NCBI GenBank assembly: GCA_964468045.1
Contig: CAYXTO010000002.1
Span: 62,001-126,000, forward strand
Direction of reading: 5' to 3'
From: JAWKXU01 sp964468045
GTDB lineage: Bacteria; Pseudomonadota; Alphaproteobacteria; Sphingomonadales; Sphingomonadaceae
DNA: 64,000 bases
Part shown: positions 19,074-26,759 of the stretch, one piece after another
Layout of the letters: every line of letters starts with the position of its first letter
Position numbering within the stretch: the first letter of the stretch is position 1
Made by a program: the position numbers and the translations under genes
The notes under the pieces: generated by a model
Databases searched by the model: none
Told to the model about the DNA's origin: nothing
What the model saw: the letters and a program-made list of their open reading frames with translations, nothing else

Positions 19074-19226
19074 GGATGAAACCTTTCGAGGGATTGAACA
19101 TCAGCCAGCGATGCGTTCGCTGTATGTTCTTTCCTCTCCCCGGAGCCGGGCTGTAGGAAATCGGGAACTGGATTTTGGGGCTGCCGACCAAGCAAAAAGC
19201 GACATTGGAAGGTGCGCTGGCCGGGA

Positions 19227-19320
19227 TTCGCGCAGGGTGATCGCGAACCAGCGCCGACTGTGCCGGCTTCTGCGCGAAGCGAGCCGCGATTTGCGTGAAC
19301 ACGACCGGAATTTGCGCGAA
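19227..19320. repeat. Direct repeats with 21-bp period upstream of traA
   Basis: Three 11-bp boxes, TTCTGCGCGAA (19268), ATTTGCGTGAA (19289) and ATTTGCGCGAA (19310), are spaced by exactly 21 bp, two turns of B-DNA. A fourth copy of the core TGCGCGAA lies inverted at 19227-19234. They lie in the 368-bp gene-free region between traA and the XRE regulator gene. This is the layout of an operator array or iterons. Nothing else was recognised in the gap. Confidence 0.65.
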
Positions 19321-19441
19321 TCACCGAAGGAAGCTGATTCGTTCCTTCCTCCATGTTCTCTAAACGTTCTTTTCGTTTTCCTACAGGCTTCCTTCGCGGT
19401 TAGCCGGTGAGTCGATCAGATTTAGAGATAAGGATTCGTCG

Positions 19442-19933
19442 ATGACCAACATGGCGCTCTTTGCCGAACCACAGGTTCGCGCCGACCTCGCCCGGCTGCT
19501 TGTAGCAGCTGTCGAAACCAGCGGCCGTGCCCGCTGCGACATCGCGCGCGACGCGCAGATCCATAAAGATGCCTTGCGCCGGGTCCTCGCCGGCGAACGC
19601 TCGGCCAGCCTCGGCGAAGCCTTGCGCATTCTTGCCGCGTGCGGCGTCGCGCCGCACGCACACCTGCTCCTGTTCCTCGTCAGCAGCGGCGATCACGCGA
19701 TTGCGTGGCTGCAATCGGACCTAGCGCAGTTCTTCGAGGACTTTTCCGGCGAACTGCCCTCGGCGCTCGAACGTGTCCTGGGCAACCAGGTTCACGATGT
19801 GAAGCCGCGCTGGGCTAAGGGCACGGCGCACCGTGTTGCACGGCTGCTCTCCGACCACATCGATGAACTTGAACGCAAGGACGCGCTACTAGGCGATGTT
19901 TTCGCCGGTGTCGAAGGAGGCCATCGTGGGTGA
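19442..19933 (+). CDS. XRE-like DNA-binding regulator of the transfer element
   Basis: 163 residues. The N-terminus is a helix-turn-helix of lambda-repressor type (ARCDIARDAQIHKDALRRVLAGERSASL, broken here only by residues that fit the fold). The C-terminal half (LQSDLAQFFEDFSGELP onwards) is of unknown type. It is divergent from traA across the 21-bp repeat array, so it may bind that array and control the tra genes and itself. Its stop overlaps the following AlpA-like gene. The exact function is inferred from context. Confidence 0.7.
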   Translation: MTNMALFAEPQVRADLARLLVAAVETSGRARCDIARDAQIHKDALRRVLAGERSASLGEALRILAACGVAPHAHLLLFLVSSGDHAIAWLQSDLAQFFEDFSGELPSALERVLGNQVHDVKPRWAKGTAHRVARLLSDHIDELERKDALLGDVFAGVEGGHRG

Positions 19934-20141
19934 AGAGATCGACAAGGGAGCGACCGAAACCCGCCGGGTCACCCGTCTCATCCGTCTTCCGGAAGTGCAA
20001 CACCGCGTCGGGCTAGGCCGTTCGACTATCTATCGCTGGATGGCCGAGGGCAAGTTTCCGAAGCCGGTGCAACTTGGTGGCTACTCTGTTGCATGGGCGG
20101 AAGATGAAATCGATAATTGGATTGCGGTTAGATTGCCCTGA
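19926..20141 (+). CDS. AlpA-family small DNA-binding regulator
   Basis: 71 residues from GTG 19926, chosen because GGAGG lies 8 bases upstream; an ATG at 19896 would give an 81-residue form with an unlikely N-terminus. LIRLPEVQHRVGLGRSTIYRW followed by FPKPVQLG and AWAEDEIDNWI is the AlpA/MerR-like winged-helix signature found in excisionases and activators of integrated elements. It overlaps the XRE gene by 8 bases. In mobile islands such proteins control integrase or excision genes, but no integrase is present in the window. Confidence 0.85.
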   Translation: MGEEIDKGATETRRVTRLIRLPEVQHRVGLGRSTIYRWMAEGKFPKPVQLGGYSVAWAEDEIDNWIAVRLP

Positions 20142-20246
20142 TAAAAACAACTAGGTCACGATAGGTGAAGACGCCAGTGGCTTTCGCCTGCGGTAAAGAG
20201 ATGCACAGCTTTGGGAATGCTGCGCATCGGCTTTTCGCTTAGCCTT

Positions 20247-21578
20247 TCATCCGACCATATAGCCAGCATCGGACGCTGCGGTGGGATATGCAAACATCGT
20301 CGACTTGATGTCGTCCGCTGAAAGGCCATGGCGGATGGCAAGACCAAACACGTTGATCAGTTCATCGGCAGCGGGACCCACCAAATGGGCACCGAGGATG
20401 CGGCGCGTGCCGACCTCGATCAGAACTTTGTGTCCGTAAATCTGGGCGTTTAACCGCCTCGCCGAAAACCAACCGGGGTGCGAGCCAGCGCTCACCGTAA
20501 AGTCCAGACCTGCCTCACGTGCTTCGCTTTCAAGCATTCCGGCCCGCGCCGCCGCCGGCTCGGTGAACAGTGCACTCGGAACCCCGTGATAGTTCGGCGT
20601 GCGGCCGCTACCCTCGAGTATGTTATCTACCACGACCTTGGCATCGTGACTGGAGACTGGAGTCAGTGGCGGGCCATTTGCAGCAGCGTCACCCGCCGCG
20701 AAGACCTTGGGGTTGCTCTGGCTTCGTAGCTGAGCGGTTAGCGCCAGGCGACCATCGTCAATGGCGACGCCTCCAGCCTCGAGATCGAGCGAGCCGATCG
20801 CGGGGACCCTTCCGGCAGCGTGCACCACCAGCTCCCCTTCGATCATGCGGTCGCCAGCATGCACGGTCAGACCGCCGGCTGTCTTCGTTACGCCGTTCAC
20901 CTCGGCATCCACGATTTCAATGCCGAGATCGTCGAAACTCGGCATGAGCCAATCGACCGTATCCGGGTCGAAGGCTTTCAGAATGCGGCCTCGTTGGACG
21001 ATGGTGACCTTTGCTCCGGCGCGTGCGGCGAGGTGGGCAAATTCCGCGGCAATGTATCCGCCGCCGACGAATACGATCCTATCTGGAAGGGTTTCAAGTT
21101 CCAGGAATGCATCGCTGTGGGTCAGCAATGGCTCGCCTTCGATGCCAAGTGGCCGAGGCTCCGCTCCCGTTGCGATAAGAGCGTGCGAGAAACTCAGTTC
21201 CCTGTCGCCTACCGCGATCCTGTCGGGGCCAGCAAAGCGCGCCGCTCCGTAGAAGGTCGCCACGCCCTTTCGCTCGTAGCGAGCTTCCTGTTTTTCGGGG
21301 ACGGGGTCGGTAAAGCTCCGCTTGAATGCCTGGAGGTCGCCCCAGTCAATCGAAACCGAACCTTCGATGCCCTTCCCCTTCATTCGCCTGTATGCAGCGA
21401 GCGCTTCCTCTGCACTCACCATCATCTTTTTCGGGTCGCATCCCCGCAGCGCACATGTGCCACCGTAAGGCCGATAATCGATGACCGCGCAACGCTTCCC
21501 TGCGTCAGCCATCCGGTGGACCGCGACCTGCGCAGCAGTTCCCGATCCGACGGCGACGAAATCGAAATTCTCAGCCAT
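20247..21578 (-). CDS. MerA-like FAD/NAD(P)-dependent disulfide oxidoreductase
   Basis: 443 residues from ATG 21578 (GGAAGGGGA upstream); the frame extends upstream only as overlap with the preceding gene. It is a class I flavin disulfide reductase: FAD motif VAVGSGTAAQVA, redox pair in GGTCALRGCDPKKM (Cys-x4-Cys), NAD motif VFVGGGYIAAEFA, second FAD site VFAAGDAA, and a C-terminal dimerisation domain. Position at the end of a mer operon suggests mercuric reductase, but it lacks the NmerA domain and the C-terminal vicinal Cys pair that deliver Hg(II) to the active site. A different thiol or metal substrate is possible. Confidence 0.8.
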   Translation of the reverse strand: MAENFDFVAVGSGTAAQVAVHRMADAGKRCAVIDYRPYGGTCALRGCDPKKMMVSAEEALAAYRRMKGKGIEGSVSIDWGDLQAFKRSFTDPVPEKQEARYERKGVATFYGAARFAGPDRIAVGDRELSFSHALIATGAEPRPLGIEGEPLLTHSDAFLELETLPDRIVFVGGGYIAAEFAHLAARAGAKVTIVQRGRILKAFDPDTVDWLMPSFDDLGIEIVDAEVNGVTKTAGGLTVHAGDRMIEGELVVHAAGRVPAIGSLDLEAGGVAIDDGRLALTAQLRSQSNPKVFAAGDAAANGPPLTPVSSHDAKVVVDNILEGSGRTPNYHGVPSALFTEPAAARAGMLESEAREAGLDFTVSAGSHPGWFSARRLNAQIYGHKVLIEVGTRRILGAHLVGPAADELINVFGLAIRHGLSADDIKSTMFAYPTAASDAGYMVG

Positions 21579-21783
21579 TGCAGCAGTCCCCTTCCTGAAT
21601 CGGAGGGCAGGGAACGGTGCCGTATGAGCAGAACACGCAGCAATCGCCTTGGAGCGGCTGAAGGCGAACGCCGCAACCCGCGCAGTTATGGAAGAACAGG
21701 CAAGCGTTGGTCGGCATTTCCATGTCCTCCTCATGACCGCATTCGGGACAGCGCAAGCGCGAGATCAGGATCGGATCAGCCAT
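21571..21783 (-). CDS. GDCCVxC-domain small metal-thiol protein
   Basis: 70 residues from ATG 21783, inside an open frame that could start 12 bases earlier. It has eleven cysteines in a zinc-ribbon-like arrangement: CPEC (12-15), CAGC (34-37), GDCCVFCSYG (46-55), and a C-terminal GDCC. This is the GDCCVxC family, found beside merT/merR and sometimes a selenoprotein; here all positions are Cys. It overlaps merT upstream (8 bases) and the oxidoreductase downstream (8 bases), so it belongs to the same operon. It probably binds Hg or another soft metal in the cytoplasm; this role is inferred. Confidence 0.85.
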   Translation of the reverse strand: MADPILISRLRCPECGHEEDMEMPTNACLFFHNCAGCGVRLQPLQGDCCVFCSYGTVPCPPIQEGDCCNG

Positions 21784-22123
21784 AAAGGAAGGCACCTGTC
21801 AGCAGGGCCGCACCGATGGCAATTCCTATGGCGGTCAGCCCCCGATAGGTCGATGATCCGCATGCACTGTCCGCGGGGCATGTTCGTGCCCGCCGAAACT
21901 GCCAGAGCAAACGGAGGGTCGCAGCGAGAAGAAGAGCCGACGCGAGGGTCAACAGCGGGACGCGATAGGGGGCTACAACCGGCGAGATGCTGCCAAGCCA
22001 CGCCGAGCCCACACCCACCGACGCGAGCATCAAGGGAAGTGCACAGCATGCAGCTGCCCCGAAGGCTGCAAAGACACCCCCGCCCGTCGCCAATCCGTTC
22101 CACCATGTGCTGATGCCGCGCAT
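21776..22123 (-). CDS. merT: Mercuric ion transporter MerT
   Basis: 115-residue inner-membrane protein with three predicted TM helices. Cys26-Cys27 in FGAAACCALP form the Hg(II)-binding pair of helix 1, and CPADSAC between helices 2 and 3 is the cytoplasmic pair. The start is ATG 22123; the frame upstream to 22156 lacks similarity. There is no merP; the next gene overlaps by 8 bases. Expressed from the MerR-type promoter at 22,158-22,188. Confidence 0.9.
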   Translation of the reverse strand: MRGISTWWNGLATGGGVFAAFGAAACCALPLMLASVGVGSAWLGSISPVVAPYRVPLLTLASALLLAATLRLLWQFRRARTCPADSACGSSTYRGLTAIGIAIGAALLTGAFLYG

Positions 22124-22157
22124 CGATCGTCCTTTTGCAAATCTTGATTCGCACACC

Positions 22158-22188
22158 TATTTACAGTCTGTAGCAACTACAGACTCAA
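22158..22188 (-). promoter_or_regulatory. MerR-controlled merT promoter with 19-bp spacer and perfect dyad
   Basis: On the minus strand TTGAGT (22188-22183) and TAAATA (22163-22158) are separated by 19 bp, the over-long spacer typical of MerR-activated promoters. Inside lies a perfect dyad: AGTCTGTAG (22165-22173) and CTACAGACT (22177-22185) around 3 bases. The merR start is 14 bp beyond on the other strand, so one site controls both directions. Confidence 0.88.
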
Positions 22189-22198
22189 GAGGTTGGCT

Positions 22199-22588
22199 TT
22201 GAAAATTGGCGAAGTGGCTAAGCGGACCGGATGTAACATCGAGACAATCCGGTATTACGAACGGATAGGCGTTATCGATCCTCCGCCGAGAAGAGGCGCC
22301 TACCGCGACTATGGTCCTTGCGACACCGAGCGCCTCCGCTTCATTCGGCGCGCGCGCGAACTCGGATTCTCCCTCGAGGAGGTGCGGGCACTGCTTGACT
22401 TAACGCCAGGCCACGAAGTGCGTTGCGATGAGGTGCAATCGATCGCCGAACAGCACCTCGCGAGCGTCCGTGCGAAGCGGGCCGACCTTGAGCGTATGGA
22501 GAACGCTCTCGCTAAACTGATCGAGCAATGTGGCACCACGAGTGTTGATCGGTGCCCGGTATTGGAAAGCCTAGCCGGCGAAGGCTAG
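22199..22588 (+). CDS. merR: Mercury-responsive regulator MerR
   Basis: 129 residues starting at TTG 22199 (reads LKIGEVAKRTG), with AAGAGG 7 bases upstream; a TTG two codons earlier is possible. The N-terminal winged helix has TGCNIETIRYYERIG. The Hg-binding cysteines of MerR are all present: RCDEV (near residue 79), IEQC and DRC at the C-terminal end. Divergent from merT over the 19-bp-spacer promoter. It represses without metal and activates by DNA distortion with Hg(II). Confidence 0.92.
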   Translation: MKIGEVAKRTGCNIETIRYYERIGVIDPPPRRGAYRDYGPCDTERLRFIRRARELGFSLEEVRALLDLTPGHEVRCDEVQSIAEQHLASVRAKRADLERMENALAKLIEQCGTTSVDRCPVLESLAGEG

Positions 22589-22779
22589 CCCAACGGATCA
22601 AAGCGACAGGCCAACGGGTTTCCACCCATCTAAAGCGCCTTTCGCCGAGGAAGCAGAGCACCAGAGGGGGCGCAGCCGCCGAGGGGGCGTCAACCGACAG
22701 TCGGATTAGGGATTCAGAGCGGTGCATCCGCACATTCTCCCTTCTGGCGTCAATGAACAGTTGCGCGGAACGCCTCCGC

Positions 22780-22807
22780 AATTCATCGAAAAATATCGAT
22801 AAGAATT
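22780..22807. promoter_or_regulatory. Candidate ArsR operator
   Basis: An imperfect dyad AATTC-ATCGA ... TCGAT-AAGAATT (22780-22807) precedes arsR by about 35 bp, and a second inverted repeat CCATCG/CGATGG (22822-22841) abuts the start codon. AT-rich inverted repeats at this distance are usual ArsR binding sites. The 250-bp gap after merR holds nothing else recognised. Confidence 0.45.
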
Positions 22808-22841
22808 GACGGCCTTGCAATCCATCGATAATTGCCGATGG

Positions 22842-23174
22842 ATGAAGTCGACCACAGGACTAGAGGCACTCTCTGCGCTCGCGCACCCGACGCGGCTTGA
22901 TGCGTTCCGTCGTCTGGTGCGCAGCGAGCCCCACGGGCTCTCTACCGGCCAGCTCGTGGAAGCCTCGGGCCTCACGCAGAGCACTTTTTCGAGTCACCTC
23001 GCGATCCTCGTCGGCGCTGATCTCGTCATACCTGAGAAGCGGGGGCGACAGATGATCCAACGGGCAAACATCAAAGTCCTGCGCGACCTGATGCTGTTTC
23101 TCGCCAAGGATTGCTGTGAAGGTCGCGCAGAGCTTTGCGAGCCGCTTGTCGCCGAACTTTCCCATTGTTGCTGA
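22842..23174 (+). CDS. arsR: Arsenic-responsive ArsR repressor
   Basis: 110 residues from ATG 22842 (KSTTGLEALSALAHPTRL). A winged-helix ArsR/SmtB protein with recognition helix GLTQSTFSSHLAIL. The As(III) site is in the C-terminal helix, KDCCEGRAELC, like the AfArsR type rather than the CVC motif of the E. coli plasmid protein; a further CC ends the protein. First gene of the ars operon; arsC follows after 11 bp. The upstream frame to 22806 overlaps the operator and was not used. Confidence 0.92.
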   Translation: MKSTTGLEALSALAHPTRLDAFRRLVRSEPHGLSTGQLVEASGLTQSTFSSHLAILVGADLVIPEKRGRQMIQRANIKVLRDLMLFLAKDCCEGRAELCEPLVAELSHCC

Positions 23175-23185
23175 AGGAGCAGGCA

Positions 23186-23704
23186 ATGGCTGACCAACCC
23201 TACAATGTCCTGTTCCTGTGCACGGGCAACTCGGCTCGCTCGATTTTGGGCGAAGCGCTGATGAACAAGATGGGCGGAGGTCGCTTCCGTGCCTACAGCG
23301 CAGGCAGCCAGCCCAAGGGCGACGTGCATCCGATGTCGCTCGAGGTGCTCGATAGCTTCGGCTATCCGACCGATGGCTTGCGCTCGAAGAACTGGAGCGA
23401 GTTCACCAAGCCCGGCGCACAGGAGTTCGATTTCATCTTTACTGTCTGCGACAACGCTGCGGGCGAGAGCTGTCCGGTATGGCCAGGCAAGCCGCTCACC
23501 GCGCATTGGGGCGTAGAGGATCCCGCCGCAGTCGAAGGGGATGGCCAGCGGCAGGCTTTCGTCGATTCGCTCAGCTATCTTAAACGCCGGATCGAGCTGT
23601 TCCTGATGCTCCCGCTCCAGAGCATCGACGAAATGTCTGTGCGCAGCAAGCTGGCCGCCATCGGCCGCGAAGAAGGCGCCAGCGCCAAGGCCAAGGAATC
23701 CTGA
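23186..23704 (+). CDS. arsC: Arsenate reductase, low-molecular-weight phosphatase (thioredoxin-linked) type
   Basis: 172 residues from ATG 23186 (GGAGCAGGCA upstream). The P-loop CTGNSAR (Cys12-Arg18) is the CX5R active site; FTVCDNAAGESCPVWPG provides the two further cysteines of the disulfide cascade. It reduces As(V) to As(III) with thioredoxin. Its stop touches the start of the second, unrelated arsenate reductase gene. Confidence 0.93.
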   Translation: MADQPYNVLFLCTGNSARSILGEALMNKMGGGRFRAYSAGSQPKGDVHPMSLEVLDSFGYPTDGLRSKNWSEFTKPGAQEFDFIFTVCDNAAGESCPVWPGKPLTAHWGVEDPAAVEGDGQRQAFVDSLSYLKRRIELFLMLPLQSIDEMSVRSKLAAIGREEGASAKAKES

Positions 23705-24133
23705 ATGACCACCGACATCGTGATCTACCACAACCCCGAATGCGGCACCTCGCGCAACACGCTGGCGATGATCCGCAACGCCGGGTTCGAGCCGCATGTT
23801 ATTGAGTATCTGAAGACGCCGCCTTCGCGCGCCATGCTCGAAAGCCTGATCGAGCGCGCTGGGCCCACCCCCCGTGCGCTGTTGCGTGAAAAGGGCACGC
23901 CATATGCCGAACTGGGCCTCGGCGATGAGAGCCTGAGCGATACAGCGCTGGTGGACGCGATGATGGAGCACCCGGTCCTGATCAACCGTCCAGTTGTCGT
24001 CTCCCCGCTCGGCGTCCGCCTGTGCCGTCCGTCAGAGGCGGTGCTCGACATTCTGCCAAGCCCCCAGCTGGGCGCCTTCACCAAGGAAGACGGCGAGCAG
24101 GTCGTGGACGCGGCGGGCGAACGTATCGCCTGA
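23705..24133 (+). CDS. arsC: Arsenate reductase, glutaredoxin-linked type
   Basis: 142 residues, very close in pattern to E. coli R773 ArsC: IYHNPECGTSRNTL with catalytic Cys13, LINRPVVVSPLGVRLCRPSE with the substrate arginine, and KEDGEQVVDAAGERI at the end. It uses glutathione and glutaredoxin. Two unrelated arsenate reductases encoded back to back (no gap) imply use of both thiol pools. The stop overlaps the arsB start (TGATG). Confidence 0.94.
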   Translation: MTTDIVIYHNPECGTSRNTLAMIRNAGFEPHVIEYLKTPPSRAMLESLIERAGPTPRALLREKGTPYAELGLGDESLSDTALVDAMMEHPVLINRPVVVSPLGVRLCRPSEAVLDILPSPQLGAFTKEDGEQVVDAAGERIA

Positions 24134-25419
24134 TGCTGCTTGCGGTTGCAATTTTCGTGGTCACCATCACGATGGTGATCTGGCAGCCGCGCGGGCTCGG
24201 CATCGGGTGGAGCGCGATCGGCGGAGCGCTGCTCGCCCTTGCCACCGGCGTCATCTCGCTCGCCGACATCCCGGTGGTGTGGAACATCATCTGGAACGCC
24301 ACCGGCGCCTTCGTCGCGGTGATCCTGATCAGCTTGATCCTCGATCGTGCCGGGTTCTTCGAATGGGCTGCGCTCCATGTGGCGCGGTGGGGGCGCGGCG
24401 ACGGTCGCTGGCTATTCGTGCTCGTGGTATTGCTGGGTGCAGGTGTTGCCGCGATCTTCGCCAATGATGGCGCGGCGCTGATCCTGACCCCGATCGTGAT
24501 CGCGATGCTCCGGGCGCTGGGATACAACGCCAAAGCGACGCTGGCTTTCGTCATGGCGGCAGGGTTCATTGCCGATACGTCGAGCCTGCCGCTGGTCGTG
24601 TCGAACCTCGTCAATATCGTCTCGGCGGACTTCTTCGATATCGGGTTCGGCGAGTATGCGCTGGTCATGGTGCCAGTCGACCTGGCGGCTATCGTGGCTA
24701 CGCTGGCAGCGCTGCTGCTGTTCTTCCGCAAGGACATTCCGACCAGCTACGACGTCGCACAGCTCCGCGCTCCGGCAGAAGCGATCCATGACCGAGCGAC
24801 CTTCCGCGCCGGCTGGGTGGTGCTGGCCCTGCTGCTGATCGGTTTTTTCGTTCTCGATCCTCTTGGCGTGCCGATCAGCGCGGTCGCTGCCGTCGGCGCG
24901 CTGGCGCTCATCGCGATAGCTGCGCGCGGCCACGTCATCCCTACGGGCCAGGTGATCCGCGAAGCGCCCTGGCAGGTCGTGATCTTCTCGCTCGGCATGT
25001 ATCTGGTCGTCTACGGCATGAGCAATGCGGGGCTTGCCACTGCGATCGCCGGGGTGCTGGAGCGCTCGGCCGAGGGCGGCATATGGGGTGCGGCCTTCGG
25101 AACGGGCATTCTGTCCGCGGTGCTATCCTCGGGCATGAACAACATGCCGACCGTCCTCGTCGGCGCGCTGTCGATCGATGCCACGAGTGCCACCGGCCCG
25201 GTTCGTGACGCCATGATCTACGCCAACGTCATCGGCTGCGACCTCGGGCCAAAGATCACGCCGATCGGTTCGCTCGCGACCCTGCTGTGGCTGCATGTGC
25301 TGGGACAGAAGGACGTGAAGATCGGCTGGGGCTATTACTTCCGCGTCGGCATCACACTGACCACGCCGATCCTGCTGGTAACCCTGGCCGCCCTCGCACT
25401 GCGATTGAGCCTCGCATGA
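24133..25419 (+). CDS. arsB: Arsenite efflux pump ArsB
   Basis: 428 residues from ATG 24133. Ten to twelve TM helices; motifs FANDGAALILTPIVIAML, FIADTSSLPLVVSNLVN, SSGMNNMPTVL and CDLGPKITPIGSLATLLW are those of the ArsB (not Acr3) family, an As(III)/H+ antiporter in the inner membrane. No arsA is present, so it should work on proton motive force. The upstream frame (to 24022) is antisense-free overlap with arsC and was rejected as start. Confidence 0.95.
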   Translation: MLLAVAIFVVTITMVIWQPRGLGIGWSAIGGALLALATGVISLADIPVVWNIIWNATGAFVAVILISLILDRAGFFEWAALHVARWGRGDGRWLFVLVVLLGAGVAAIFANDGAALILTPIVIAMLRALGYNAKATLAFVMAAGFIADTSSLPLVVSNLVNIVSADFFDIGFGEYALVMVPVDLAAIVATLAALLLFFRKDIPTSYDVAQLRAPAEAIHDRATFRAGWVVLALLLIGFFVLDPLGVPISAVAAVGALALIAIAARGHVIPTGQVIREAPWQVVIFSLGMYLVVYGMSNAGLATAIAGVLERSAEGGIWGAAFGTGILSAVLSSGMNNMPTVLVGALSIDATSATGPVRDAMIYANVIGCDLGPKITPIGSLATLLWLHVLGQKDVKIGWGYYFRVGITLTTPILLVTLAALALRLSLA

Positions 25420-25739
25420 AGCTGTTCCTCGTCTATCCGCTCGCGGCGCTGTTCGAAATCGCCGGTTGCTTCGCATTCTGGGCATGGTGGCGGCTGGAGA
25501 AGAGCCCCTTGTGGCTGCTGCCCGGAATGGTGTCGCTGGCCCTGTTCGCCTGGCTGCTGACTCTCGTGCCGACCGACGCTGCCGGTCGCGCCTTCGCAGC
25601 CTATGGCGGGGTCTATGTTGCCGCGTCGCTCCTGTGGCTGTGGACTGTCGAAGGCACCACCCCCGACCGGTGGGACTTCGTCGGCGGCGCGGTCGTGCTC
25701 GCCGGCGCTGCCATCATCCTGTTCGGCCCCCGCGGCTGA
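25416..25739 (+). CDS. ynfA: YnfA-family small membrane protein
   Basis: 107 residues, four TM helices, start ATG 25416 overlapping the arsB stop (ATGA). AALFEIAGCFAFWAWWRL, YGGVYVAASLLWLW and DFVGGAVVLAGAAIILF are the UPF0060/YnfA pattern, an SMR-like fold. The coupling inside an ars operon suggests a role in arsenic or antimony tolerance; the substrate is not known. Confidence 0.9.
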   Translation: MKLFLVYPLAALFEIAGCFAFWAWWRLEKSPLWLLPGMVSLALFAWLLTLVPTDAAGRAFAAYGGVYVAASLLWLWTVEGTTPDRWDFVGGAVVLAGAAIILFGPRG

Positions 25740-25762
25740 CGACCCAAATTTGGAGAATTTCC

Positions 25763-26509
25763 TTGTCCCGTCTGCGACCCTTGCCCGATCCCGACAGCTT
25801 TCCGGCGCTCGACCCCGCCTTCGTCCATGCCCGCCCGGCGGAAGGTCTCGGCGCCGACCAGCCACCGCCGCGCATCCTGTTGCTCTACGGCTCTCTGCGG
25901 GAGCGCTCGTATTCGCGCCTCGCGGTCGAGGAAGCTGCTCGATTGCTCCAGCTGTTCGGCGCGGAGACGCGTATCTTCGATCCCTCCGACCTGCCGCTGC
26001 CCGATCAAATTGGCGGTGACGACCATCCTGCCGTTCACGAGCTTCGCGAGCACGCGTTCTGGTCCGAGGGCATGGTGTGGTGCAGCCCGGAGCGGCACGG
26101 CCAGATCACCGGCATCATGAAGACCCAGATCGATCACCTCCCGCTCAGCATCGGGGGAATGCGGCCGACCCAGGGGCGGACGCTGGCGGTCATGCAGGTA
26201 TCTGCCGGCTCGCAGTCGTTTAATACCGTCAATACACTGCGACTGCTTGGGCGCTGGATGCGGATGTTCACCATCCCGAACCAGTCAAGCGTGCCGAAGG
26301 CATACGAGGAGTTCGACGAGGCGGGCCGCATGAAACCGTCCTCGCTCTATGACCGCATCGTCGATGTCATGGAGGAACTGGTGCGGTTCACCGTCCTGCT
26401 GCGCCGGCATGCCGACCAGCTGGTCGACCGCTATTCGGAGCGCAAGGAAGCCAAACGCGATATCGATCCCAAGGCCGATATCTCGTCTATCGCCTTATCG
26501 TCATCGTGA
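25763..26509 (+). CDS. arsH: Arsenical resistance protein ArsH
   Basis: 248 residues from TTG 25763 (GGAG 9 bases upstream; no ATG fits). NADPH-dependent FMN reductase fold: RILLLYGSLRERSYSRL for FMN phosphate, SPERHGQITGIMKTQIDHLP, and NTLRLLGRWMRMFTIPNQSSVPKAY typical of ArsH. ArsH oxidises trivalent organoarsenicals and reduces quinones or metals. Last gene of the ars operon, 23 bp after ynfA. Confidence 0.93.
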   Translation: MSRLRPLPDPDSFPALDPAFVHARPAEGLGADQPPPRILLLYGSLRERSYSRLAVEEAARLLQLFGAETRIFDPSDLPLPDQIGGDDHPAVHELREHAFWSEGMVWCSPERHGQITGIMKTQIDHLPLSIGGMRPTQGRTLAVMQVSAGSQSFNTVNTLRLLGRWMRMFTIPNQSSVPKAYEEFDEAGRMKPSSLYDRIVDVMEELVRFTVLLRRHADQLVDRYSERKEAKRDIDPKADISSIALSSS

Positions 26510-26559
26510 GACGTCTAGAGCCTTCGACATCCTGCCTGAACAAGTGAGCCTGAGGCGGT

Positions 26560-26587
26560 GAGAGAATATTCGGTGATCTATTCTCTC
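26560..26587. terminator. 9-bp stem-loop after arsH
   Basis: GAGAGAATA (26560-26568) pairs with TATTCTCTC (26579-26587) around a 10-base loop, 51 bp after the arsH stop. There is no U-run on either side. It lies in the 250-bp gap between arsH and the convergent PepSY gene; probable operon end. Otherwise the gap shows nothing. Confidence 0.4.
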
Positions 26588-26759
26588 GGCGCCACAATTC
26601 AATTTTGAGCTCGAAATCGCAGTCTCACGGATTGGAGTTTCTTTCGGGCCTCATCGCATCCGGGGGCGAGGCCTGCACCATGGGCAGCATATACTCCCGT
26701 GGCATCTGTCCGCAGACCGATCGCGGGCCGATTGCAGACAGGAGATCGCGCACCGCGAA

